Source: Planctomycetota bacterium
Lineage (GTDB): Bacteria; Planctomycetota; Phycisphaerae; WQYP01
DNA length: 40,239 nt
Direction of reading: 5' to 3'
NCBI GenBank assembly: GCA_021808485.1
Contig: JAKBBN010000024.1
Coordinates: 1 to 40,239 of the forward strand
Shown: piece after piece, positions 8,201 through 16,100 of the stretch
Numbering within the stretch: position 1 is the first letter of the stretch
Layout: every line of letters begins with the position of its first letter
The notes under the pieces: model-generated
Told to the model about the DNA's origin: nothing
The model's database searches: none
What the model saw: only the letters and a program-made list of their open reading frames with translations
Made by a program: the position numbers and the translations under genes

Positions 8201-8687
8201 TTACATAGGTAAGAGCAATCCGAAGAAAGACTGGAACTATCTGCAACCGGCGATTGTTCAGGGCCATAAGACGCCTACCACGTGGAATATTCATTTTACG
8301 CTTGCCACCGCACCAAAGGACTACCCGGTTCTTACGATTGTAGGCGGCGGGCGGTATGCACGTATGAATGTATTCGCGAATGCTGTGCGCATTGGTTCCA
8401 TTCATACTAATATTGGGCTGGAACTGGTGCGGACGGCACCCTATGGTGAATTGATTATCCGGAATTTCCATTTTTCACCCAAATTGCTGCAGAAGGGAAA
8501 AAACGTTATATCGCTGTCATTTGCATCAAGCGTGCCGGGAAATATGCCCAAGGGCATTTATCGGGCCACTCTCGCCGGCGGAAAGGTGGCACGGCAGGTG
8601 CGGCAGAACTGGACAAGTTTCATGGCATATGATGTCATCCGGTTGTCCATGGCCAAAACGCCGCAGGCGAAACCGCCCGCAAAATGA
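5202..8687 (+). CDS. Secreted HEAT-repeat/PL4 rhamnogalacturonan lyase
   Basis: Predicted extracytoplasmic enzyme that cleaves the rhamnogalacturonan-I backbone by beta-elimination. I choose ATG 5202 (1161 aa) rather than 5139: an AAAGAGG site lies six bases upstream, and residue 1 then begins a Sec signal peptide ending near AGAYTP. Domains in order: a carbohydrate-binding-like beta-sandwich at about 30-195 (motif HQGAGSLEII), alpha-helical HEAT-type repeats at about 205-500, and a PL4 catalytic region at about 520-815. These are followed by an Fn3-like domain at about 841-945 (motifs GTVRGTVGV, NVEPGKYDLFVW) and a C-terminal jelly-roll typical of PL4 at about 955-1156. The last three are the usual PL4 set. 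The stretch around residues 628-650 (HWEEHYVLRRGNSGFYVYF), including His633, resembles the catalytic-site region; exact catalytic residues need an alignment. The HEAT insertion roughly doubles the usual length. Confidence 0.8.
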   Translation: MRICNMLAVLAGAGLALAAGSRAGAYTPRKLLSGFDTAHSLSHMRLFGPGVSMQLNTQKKYVHQGAGSLEIIADEAKNPHKGGVRPTLQIRFAHAVNLKKYREMSLWVYVPASSAAHFFGRYDVRLAVNRGNPYWSMADVVPGWNHVVWNFARHPQNAIAGSGSGATRFLPMMQMLQINFGPLMSGYGRSRIYVDDLRLVPMRRLVSTTPEELESVLGNDDSWSRRYQAVGRLRAIGTLAVLPALISAANDHVPLIRGAARRAMLQTAESNGRAVWPDLEDTLHIGTPRERLAVVRLIARLGTAKLGPQAVDTLRAELLDNDYYTRTAARAGLKKLGVSPVRIADHLAKLLVSGSPRKVHAALRVLADIGPAASPALPAILQVLRNSALPIGTRQWALRAAWWTNDHVLKPSDWVIGLQPGAMAVYRHLPNLAMIRLEAAGAGAVAPLTHVLLDSKNPVVRARAAEAFDHMRRGVVRTAEAALKKAASDPAWYVAWQARQDLLRAGIAAAGRALNPVKADHSPVTVAKRGNEVIFSNGTVRMVFNRNAIDPGPVSVQLDGGTNLVHARWVHHILAFRHSKADNMFERQWMQKIGGSPINKHFKQAVVSSGPEQAEYVYTFPSDHVSPYHWEEHYVLRRGNSGFYVYFVLRNVTGKAMPNSIYQGNDQSIGLEFNFLVAATRSLFTTKVLSDNLRGPTSFGFPRQNYLQYPDIYQATWRLPNGEVDAKHEWMNYERMSHVMGLVGPKNGLWLIFPSHSFLDGTEPLLQMTAFVGPLFIIGMDNKYYVPTETYVGAHWQKLYGPMYFYLDKGPNREEMWIAAKRAALKRRESWPFRWVKNKFYQSRGTVRGTVGVADFKGSSAHGLPGASGKRAWVILSLPPKHVPADLYGSWLRNVGSFMYWTRADAQGRYQIKNVEPGKYDLFVWKSGVLGEARRNGLTVKPGITLTESPLIIHPLTFGRTVWQIGRATRTVTQYRNGGNFHIWENYLRYGMNFPHGVNYYIGKSNPKKDWNYLQPAIVQGHKTPTTWNIHFTLATAPKDYPVLTIVGGGRYARMNVFANAVRIGSIHTNIGLELVRTAPYGELIIRNFHFSPKLLQKGKNVISLSFASSVPGNMPKGIYRATLAGGKVARQVRQNWTSFMAYDVIRLSMAKTPQAKPPAK

Positions 8688-8768
8688 CTTGGCAGGTGAT
8701 GGAATGGTCGGAATATGGTGTGCTTGTGCCCCATAACATTCATTTACATGAAAAATACCATTTTGCTC

Positions 8769-8798
8769 TTGCATTTGGGTAAGAGGATTTTCTATAGT
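8769..8798 (+). promoter_or_regulatory. Candidate promoter with good -10
   Basis: TTGCAT at 8769-8774 (weak -35, three of six) and TATAGT at 8793-8798 (five of six) with an 18-base spacer. It would give the export operon a leader of about 480 bases. Confidence 0.28.
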
Positions 8799-9049
8799 AA
8801 TTGCACGGGCGGTAGCGAAAGCGGCCGCGGTTATGTCCGGCCGTATGGTGGTGCGGATGAATATCTCTGGCCGGTTCCGGCCGGTGCGATTTGAATAGCA
8901 TTGTCGGTTGGGTTGCGGCATCACAGCTGTAATGCCGGGCGGCATTTTGCAGGGAGGGTGAAAGTTTTTTCATGCTTTTTTGGGATTGAAATTTTATTCA
9001 ATCAGCCGGCATGGCCGATAAACATTCGTCCGGCCCACGGCGGCGGTGC

Positions 9050-9078
9050 TTGACAGAACCGGCCGGTTGATTGAATAT
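9050..9078 (+). promoter_or_regulatory. Candidate promoter with perfect -35
   Basis: A perfect TTGACA lies at 9050-9055; 17 bases downstream is GAATAT (9073-9078), a poor -10. It lies 210 bases before the export gene. Either this or the 8769-8798 site could drive the locus. Confidence 0.3.
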
Positions 9079-9287
9079 GCTTCAGGCATTCGCGTAATGG
9101 CCGGCGCAAGGAACAGGGGGAGAGCGGTCGGTCATCATCGCCGCCGGTGCGAAGATCCGCCGTGGAGGATTCGTCTGATTTGTAATCGGGCGGATTTCTT
9201 TGCGCAAGAAATACCGGGGTGCGAATCAGGCGTATCAACATCGGGTCGTGAACAGAACATTTTCAGAACTTAACGGAGTTAAATCGC

Positions 9288-10931
9288 ATGGAATTGAACA
9301 CAACAGAGAAGTTTGGCTCTGATGCGCTTGCGAATCTTGCCGGTGATACCGGCGGAGGAATGTCGGGCCGGCAGGGTGCCGATGGCGGCGTGCTGCGGCG
9401 CGTGGGCCGCAAGCTGGGGTTGCAGGTTGTCGGAACGACGCTGCTTGCGGCGGTTGCGGCCGGACTTTCAGGCTGCAATTCCATGACAAATCCGATTAAT
9501 TATTTGAATCTGCGTAATTCATTTCTTGATCCGTCACAGGTAGGGCGGTTTGATATGGCCAATCCGGGCGGACGTGTGCAGCCGGTTACCTGGCCGATTC
9601 TGGATTCGCTGGCGGTGAACGATCCTCCGGCCAGGCCGTGGAAGGGGTCTGTGCGGCCGACGATCAGCGACCTGAGCGTTTCGCATAAACCTTATAAACT
9701 CGGCCCGGGCGATGTGGTAACCGTATCGGTATTTGAGCTGGTGGTCCCCGGCCAGGAATCGGTGCAGACCCGTCAGGTGAACAGCCAGGGCGAAATAAAT
9801 CTGGACTTCGTGGGCATGCTGAAGGTAAAAGGACTTACGGTTCGGCAGGTGCAGAACCGCATCGTTCAAAAATTGATTGAATCCGGGCAGATGTCCGCGC
9901 CGGGGCCGCATCAACCCGGCCCACAGGTAAATGTGGACCTTACCGAGGCTCGCGGACGGGTGTTTTCAATACTGGGTGGAACATCGCATCCGGGTACTTA
10001 CAATATCATGTCGCCGGACTTCCACCTGCTGGATGCCTTGGCTTTGGCCGGTGATCTTACACCGCAGCCCGGAGAGCGGTGGCTTTATGTGATTCGGCCG
10101 GTTTCCGGTAAATCATCACCGGTCCAAAGCGAGGCGCGGACGGCAGGTTCGTCCGGAACGTCGGCGCAGTCATCCGCCAATATGCTTGAGTCCATCGCCA
10201 ACCAGGTAAACGGCGCGACTTCCATTACGCCATCGGCGGAAGCCCGCATGAAAAAAGAGCAGGGAGTTCTTAATAATGCGATGAGCGGTGGAGCGTCACC
10301 GGCGACGCCGCATTATGTATACCTAAACGGCCGCTGGGTGGAATTGACTCCCAAGACGCATTCGGCTGGCCAAGTGCAGTCCAATATGCCGGCGGAGTAT
10401 AATTTCGCCACGGCAGTTGCGGAGCTGCATCGCAAAGCGCCGGCGCTGCCGACGCGTTCACTCGTTATTCGCATTCCCATCCGCAAATTGCGGGAGGGTG
10501 ATCCGAAGGACAATATCATTATCCATGCGGGCGATGTGATCATGGTTCCGCAACTGAAGCCTGAGTACTACTACATGATGGGAACCGTCAATCGTCCCGG
10601 AGTTTATACACTGACGGGCCAGCGAATTACAATTAAGCAGGCGGTTGCGGCGGCGGGCAATCTTTCGTCGCTGGCCATTCCCCGCCGTTGCGAATTAATC
10701 CGTCGTATCGGCCGCAGCCAGGATCAGGAAATGATTATTCAGGTTAACCTTCAGAAGATATTTGATGGAAGGGAACCGGATATTTTCCTGAAAGCAAATG
10801 ACGTGGTGAACTGCGGCACGGATATGTTCGCCTATCCGCTGGCTGTTATTCGCAGCGGATTCTCGGCGAGCTATGGTTTCGGGTTTACCTATGACCGGAA
10901 CTACTACATCCAGCCGACGATCATTCGTTAA
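9288..10931 (+). CDS. Wza-like polysaccharide export lipoprotein
   Basis: Outer-membrane/periplasmic polysaccharide export protein (Poly_export plus SLBB family), which forms the exit channel for capsule or exopolysaccharide. The Poly_export domain begins at about residue 134 (motif YKLGPGDVVTVSVFE), a first SLBB-like unit follows at about 225-270 (motif GGTSHPGTYN), and a second lies at about 426-500 (motif GTVNRPGVYTLTGQ). A lipobox LSGC puts the lipidated Cys at residue 63. This is unusually far from the ATG at 9288; a GTG at 9390 would give a conventional lipoprotein signal (MLRRVGRKLG then a hydrophobic core), so the true start may be there. A roughly 140-residue low-complexity Ser/Ala-rich stretch (about 270-400) separates the SLBB units. 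It heads the exosortase locus. Confidence 0.85.
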   Translation: MELNTTEKFGSDALANLAGDTGGGMSGRQGADGGVLRRVGRKLGLQVVGTTLLAAVAAGLSGCNSMTNPINYLNLRNSFLDPSQVGRFDMANPGGRVQPVTWPILDSLAVNDPPARPWKGSVRPTISDLSVSHKPYKLGPGDVVTVSVFELVVPGQESVQTRQVNSQGEINLDFVGMLKVKGLTVRQVQNRIVQKLIESGQMSAPGPHQPGPQVNVDLTEARGRVFSILGGTSHPGTYNIMSPDFHLLDALALAGDLTPQPGERWLYVIRPVSGKSSPVQSEARTAGSSGTSAQSSANMLESIANQVNGATSITPSAEARMKKEQGVLNNAMSGGASPATPHYVYLNGRWVELTPKTHSAGQVQSNMPAEYNFATAVAELHRKAPALPTRSLVIRIPIRKLREGDPKDNIIIHAGDVIMVPQLKPEYYYMMGTVNRPGVYTLTGQRITIKQAVAAAGNLSSLAIPRRCELIRRIGRSQDQEMIIQVNLQKIFDGREPDIFLKANDVVNCGTDMFAYPLAVIRSGFSASYGFGFTYDRNYYIQPTIIR

Positions 10932-10962
10932 CGGAACGGTCTAACCGGTCCGGCTGGATGGT

Positions 10963-10981
10963 GGCCGGGGATTGCCCGGCC
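10963..10981 (+). terminator. GC hairpin after export gene
   Basis: GGCCGGG (10963-10969), a five-base loop, then CCCGGCC (10975-10981): a perfect 7-bp stem 32 bases after the stop codon. There is no run of T after it, so it may be an attenuator or a 3'-end stabiliser rather than a classical terminator. Confidence 0.35.
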
Positions 10982-11246
10982 CGGCAATGTCGACGGACCC
11001 AAGGGCGGCACTCAGCATGCACCAATGATGTGCCAGGCCGTCGGGTCGAGTAGATGGGACTTTCCATCCGGCGATTGCCGCATTTGGGTGCACAATCGAG
11101 GGATTGCGCCGTCGGAGGTCAGGAGCGACCATGCCTTGCATGGGCGTTGGCGCGCATTCTTCGTATGGCTGTAGATGAAGCGGTGTTATAGGACGTTGTT
11201 TTTGGCTTCAAAATCCCATGGATCACTGCTGCAAGGGCCGAAAACG

Positions 11247-11252
11247 TATAAT
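11247..11252 (+). promoter_or_regulatory. Perfect -10 box upstream of exosortase
   Basis: TATAAT at 11247-11252, about 60 bases before the exosortase start. The expected -35 position (around 11224) holds no good match, so the promoter is tentative and might need an activator. Confidence 0.33.
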
Positions 11253-11314
11253 ACCTGATGTCGGTCGGCATTTTATGACGACAAATTTCCGCAGGTTAAG
11301 GGTTCAATCGGCGA

Positions 11315-12337
11315 ATGCGTGCGATGGTTGAAACATTAAAGACCAATTTAAGCAATCAAAGCGAGGAACGGATCGAAACCGCCGTGCCGCCGCGGCAGAT
11401 TGATTACACGCGAGTTTCCACCGTCGGCAGAAGGCGCCGGTCTCAGATTGATGGGCCGCAAGCCGTATTGCTGCTGGGAATATTGGCGGCATTTATCGCA
11501 CTATTTTATATCAATTTCAGCACGTTGCTGCAGGTATGGTCGTCAAACCCCAATTTCAGCATGGGGTTTGCGATACCTTTCATCAGTGCGTTTTTCGTTT
11601 ACGTGCACTGGGATACGCTTTCCGCGCTTAAGCCCGCACCGGCGCCGGTGGGTCTGCTGATGTTGATACTGGGGGCGGCGTCGCAAGTGGTGTTTCTGGT
11701 GCATGGGCAGATTCAATTTTCGCACTTGAGCATGTTTGTGGTGCTTTTTGGCGGTGTGTTGTGGCTGCTGGGATGGGAATATATGAAAATACTGTGGCTT
11801 CCCATCTGCTACCTTATTTTCATGATCAACCCACCGCAGGCGTTGTATGTGAAGCTTACCTCCCCGCTGCAGGAAATTTCCGCATCACTCGGCGTGCATA
11901 TTCTCCCGTTTTTCGGGGTTAATGCGTTTCGCACAGCCACACAGGTGCATGTGCAATCCGGAACGCACTGGTACACACTCAACGTGGTGCGTGCCTGCAG
12001 CGGCATCCGGATGCTGACCACATTTTTTGCCCTGTGCATCGCGCTTGGCTATTCCACCAATCGCCCGGTATGGCAGAAGATTCTGCTGGCTGTATGCGGC
12101 CTGCCGATTGCGATTGCCTGTAATGCACTGCGCGTGGCGTTGTCGGGCGTTATTTACGTTACACTGGGTTCGGAATGGGCCCGGGGCAGCACGCACGCGA
12201 GCCTGGGGCTGCTTATGCTGGTCCCGGCGTTTCTCATGCTTCTGGCGATTGCCTGGTTTATCGGCCTGATCGAACGCAACCTGTTTATTCATGATGGACC
12301 GGTCTCCGGATCCTTTACCGGGGGGCACCCGGCATGA
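11315..12337 (+). CDS. xrt: Exosortase (membrane transpeptidase-like)
   Basis: Exosortases are multi-pass inner-membrane cysteine enzymes that process proteins with PEP-CTERM-type tails and are co-encoded with exopolysaccharide genes. This 340-residue protein has a polar N-terminal tail of about 48 residues and then some eight hydrophobic segments. The three catalytic residues known for the family are present: Cys228 in RACSG, Arg273 in NALRV and His294 in STHAS. The residue two before the Cys is Arg, where the well-known EPS-type enzymes carry Glu (EACSG). The second in-frame ATG at 11324 is an alternative start; neither has a strong ribosome site. Its stop overlaps the EpsI-type gene by 4 bp, so the two are translationally coupled. 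No substrate with a PEP-CTERM tail is in the window. Confidence 0.88.
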   Translation: MRAMVETLKTNLSNQSEERIETAVPPRQIDYTRVSTVGRRRRSQIDGPQAVLLLGILAAFIALFYINFSTLLQVWSSNPNFSMGFAIPFISAFFVYVHWDTLSALKPAPAPVGLLMLILGAASQVVFLVHGQIQFSHLSMFVVLFGGVLWLLGWEYMKILWLPICYLIFMINPPQALYVKLTSPLQEISASLGVHILPFFGVNAFRTATQVHVQSGTHWYTLNVVRACSGIRMLTTFFALCIALGYSTNRPVWQKILLAVCGLPIAIACNALRVALSGVIYVTLGSEWARGSTHASLGLLMLVPAFLMLLAIAWFIGLIERNLFIHDGPVSGSFTGGHPA

Positions 12338-13146
12338 GCAGTGCTTTACCATTGAGCCGTTTAACATTGATTTCCACGCTGGTAGTGCTGGCCGGGGGAG
12401 CGGTGGCGCTTGGACTGGCGGAAAAGGCTTTCCATGTGGTGCTGGTAAAATCCCCGACGCCGCTGCAGATGCCACTTCGCAAAATTCCCAAGACGCTGGG
12501 ACAGTTTGTGATGCGCCCCGGCTGGGTGGATCAGAAACTCAGTTCGGAAACGGTGCAGGTGCTGGGAACAAATACCTATTTAATGCGGGAATATTGGTAT
12601 CGCAAAATACCGTACGGGGATCCGGGGTCTACGGTAAAATTAAACATAAATTTCTACCCCACCGATTTTGCCACACCACATGTCCCGAATGTGTGCTGGA
12701 ACGGCGTAGGGCTCAAACGGGTAAGGGATTCAATCATCACCTTGCGCGGCATCCCGCACGCTGCCGGCAAGCCGGGACCCATTCCGATGCGGTTCCTTTC
12801 ATTTTCCGGGGCGGATACGGAATCCAGCGGCATTCCAATTCTTATAGACCGCAATACCGGGGGCCGGTATTTGAACACTGCTTATGTATTCCAGGTGGAC
12901 GGACGATATGTGCCCAATACACAGCAGGTAAGTGCGATGTTCTGGAGACAGACGAGCAAATACGGTTACGACGCGAAGATTGAAGTGGATGTAGAGGGGC
13001 TTTGCACGCGGGCGACGGCGCTGCGGGTGATCAACGCATTTATGCGAAGCGCCCTGCCGTCAATCGAGCGATGCCTGCCGGACTGGAAGAAACTTAATTC
13101 CCCCGCGGCGCCGGCGAGCCATGGGACCGGATTGAACGTGCAATGA
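12334..13146 (+). CDS. epsI: EpsI-family exosortase-associated protein (DUF3485)
   Basis: A 270-residue protein with one N-terminal membrane anchor (about residues 10-32) and a periplasmic domain. The motif HVPNVCWNGVGLKRV at about residues 114-128 fits the conserved histidine-cysteine region of the DUF3485/EpsI family. This family is almost always beside an exosortase, sometimes fused to it, and its biochemical job is not settled. The start overlaps the exosortase stop in an ATGA arrangement. The C-terminal region (about 205-255, motif DVEGLCTRATALRVINAF) has the amphipathic helix also seen in family members. A gap of 17 bases leads to the TPR gene. Confidence 0.8.
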   Translation: MSSALPLSRLTLISTLVVLAGGAVALGLAEKAFHVVLVKSPTPLQMPLRKIPKTLGQFVMRPGWVDQKLSSETVQVLGTNTYLMREYWYRKIPYGDPGSTVKLNINFYPTDFATPHVPNVCWNGVGLKRVRDSIITLRGIPHAAGKPGPIPMRFLSFSGADTESSGIPILIDRNTGGRYLNTAYVFQVDGRYVPNTQQVSAMFWRQTSKYGYDAKIEVDVEGLCTRATALRVINAFMRSALPSIERCLPDWKKLNSPAAPASHGTGLNVQ

Positions 13147-13163
13147 TTAGCTAAGGATCAAGA

Positions 13164-16100
13164 ATGGCCAGACGTGTCAATACAAAATTCCTGTTCACCT
13201 TGATTGCGGTTTTGGTGCTGGCCGTAACTGTCTCGTTCGGCATTTACTGGTGGCGGAATCTTTACTACAACAATCCGACCCGATTGATTGCGGCCGCCAA
13301 AAAAGCCTTGGCGGCGCAAAATGTCGATGCGGCGATATCTTATTATCAACGGGCGGCGGTTGCGGCGGAAAGGGAGCATCTGCCGTCGGCGGCGCAGATT
13401 TCCCTGGATATCGGCGATTTATATTTTAATCACACGTCTTCCAATCCGGAGAGATTTTTCACGGCGATGCGCAGCTGGATTGCCGTCGTCCAGATTAATC
13501 CGCGATTTTTACCCGCGCAGTTGCGGTTGCTCAAGGCGTATTGGTCGATTGCGAAGCGGGGCGGGCAGCGATCCGACTGGCAGTCACTGCAACGCACGGC
13601 ATCCGCCGTTATCGGGCTTGATCCGAAGTACGCGCGTGCGTGGCGATTAAGGGCGCAGGCGCAGCTTGGCCTGCTGCAGGGGCTTTCTTCCATTACCAAG
13701 GCCAATTTCAGCCAGGCGATTCATGATTTGAAACAAGCATGCAAACTGGCCCCCACAAAATCCAAGTCATTCCGCATCCTTGCGGCCATTTATGACGCAC
13801 AGGCCACCGGCGAACTGCGGCTCAACCTCATAGGTCCCAAACGCGCCGCACTCCTGCGAGCCAAAGCGCTTAAGCTGGTGCAGGGCTTTGTGCAGAGCTA
13901 TCCGAAAAACGCCCACGGCTGGCTGGCGCTGGCGGCAGTTTATCAAAATCAGCCCAAAAGCGCGGCGGAGTATACGGCGGCGCTGCAACACGCGATCCAC
14001 CTGGCGCCGAATGATTCACAGGTGATACTGTCCAATGTTGATTACATGATCAACAAAGGCGAGCCTTCGAAGAAGATTATCGCCGTCATGAATCATCTGA
14101 TCGCGACCAGCAAAAACAAGATGAAATATTACCTGCTGCTGGGGAATTACCAGTTGACCACCGGGCAGACCAAAGCCGCGGTGGATTCGTTAATGGCCGG
14201 TCTGCATCATCCGGCGCCGGGGCAGGGGATCACACCGCTGATTAACCAGCATCGCCGGCTGGCGATCAATCAATTGCTGACAGACGCGTATCTTCAGTTT
14301 GCACAAAATACGGCGCCCGGATCGCCGGAGCGGAAAAACTATGTGCTTCATGCCGCGGATTCGCTGCGCTGGGTCAAGCAGCATGAGCCGCTAAGTCCGT
14401 GGGTGACGCTTTATACGGGAAGGCTGCGTTTCATGCAGGGGAGGCCGGAATCCGCGCTTCGCTGGCTGAAAAAGGCGGCCGCCGTGCTTACGCCGGGGAA
14501 AAAAGCGGATATTCTGCTTTGGTTTCGCGATCATCAATGGCAATCCCAGGTGTATACGTCCTTGAATCAAACAGGTGCGGCGCTGTCGCAACTGAATCAA
14601 ATCAGCGCGGTTGTGCACGGTCAGCCGCTGGTTTTGATTGACCAGGCGGCGCTTACTCTCGCGCAGGATCCGGCGGGAGCGCTCGCCGACGCACAAGAGG
14701 TGCTCAAGGCCGTACCGGGGAATATGGCGGCAATCGCGCTGGAGGCCAGAGCGCTGGCGGCGCTGAACCGCATTCCACAATTGCGCAAGCTGCTGGCCGG
14801 GGTAAACACGGATCAAAACCTTCAGCTGGCGCTTTTGAAGGGGCGGCTCGCCTGGCTGGATGGACATTATCACGCCGCCGCGGCCATCATGAAGCCGTGG
14901 CTGAAGGAACTTCCCGGTGACAGCCGGGTGGTGCTGCTTACCTATGCCGCATTGGCGAAGTTGAATGAACGTGCGAAGGCGGTAAGCCTGTTCCAGACGG
15001 CGATCAAATCGTCACCGGATAATATTCAATTTCTTGTCCTTTCCGATGTGCTTTCGCAACCCCATGGGACGATGCCGCAGATTAAATTCGCGGGCGCCGG
15101 ATCTGATGTGCTAAGCATCGTGATGTCCGGTGAAGCGTCCAAGAACGCGCAGTTGCATGCAATCCAGCGGATACAGCAGCCATTTTTACGCGATATTACG
15201 CTGTTTAACTATTACCTTGGCTCCGGCAATCAGGCGGCGGCAAGGCAGGCTCTGGCCGCCGCAGCGAAGCTGAAACCTTCGGACGGCCGGGTGATCAACG
15301 CGGAATTCTCCCTGGCTCTGTCAACCAAGGACTATACGCGGGCTTCAAAACTGGCAACACAGGCCGCGGATGCGAACCTTGACGGCGTAGACGGCGCTAC
15401 ATACCGGGCCAGGCTGGCCATCGCCCGCAAAGATCCGGGAAACGCCGTCAAAATACTTAAAACGGCCCTGGACAACCATCCGTATAACACATCGCTGGAA
15501 ACGTATTACGGCCAAGCCCTGCTGATGTCGGGCAATGTTAAAACCGGTATTCAAACGCTGCGGAAGGCGCTGGCGAGTTCGCCGGACGATATTGCCGCCA
15601 TTAAAGCGCTCGTGCGCTATAACCTGGCAAGCCCGTCGGTCATCCGGATTGAAGATGCCATTTCCCTGGTCAATCAGGGATTGGCCTATCAACCGCTGGA
15701 TTCCCAGTTGAATCAATGGAATGATTCCCTGCAAGATCTGTATGGTCCGCCGGCGCCGGCAATCGCCCGGCGGAAAAAAATACTGGCATCGGATCCGGGC
15801 AATGTGCAGAATATCATGCGACTGGGCCTTTTATACGCGCGGGCAAAAGAGGCCGCCAAGGGTATCGCCCTGATAAAGAAAGCCTATAAATCCCATCCCG
15901 ATTCGCTTGATCTGGCTGAGGAACTCGGTTCGTTGTACACGGCCACCCAGGAGTACTCGGCGGCGCAGAATCTGTATGGCCGGCTGGCGGAAAGTAAAAA
16001 TCGTAAAACGGCGCTGGCCATGCGATTGCTGCTGGGGGACCTGTACGCGTCGCAGGGGAATCTGGCCCAGGCCAAGGAACTGTATGTGTCCGCCCTGAAG

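Larger units (their letters stand above)
8688..9287 (+). other. 600-bp untranslated gap before the export gene
   Basis: No gene is supported here on either strand. The stretch separates the lyase from the polysaccharide-export gene and probably holds the latter's promoter and a long leader. Two candidate promoters are listed separately. I searched by eye for riboswitch cores (for example cyclic-di-GMP types) and found none that I can defend. Confidence 0.5.
10932..11314 (+). other. Gap between export gene and exosortase
   Basis: A 383-bp space without a supported gene. It contains a perfect 7-bp GC stem (listed separately) and a TATAAT box near its end. This suggests that the exosortase, EpsI and TPR genes can be transcribed apart from the export gene. 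Confidence 0.5.
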
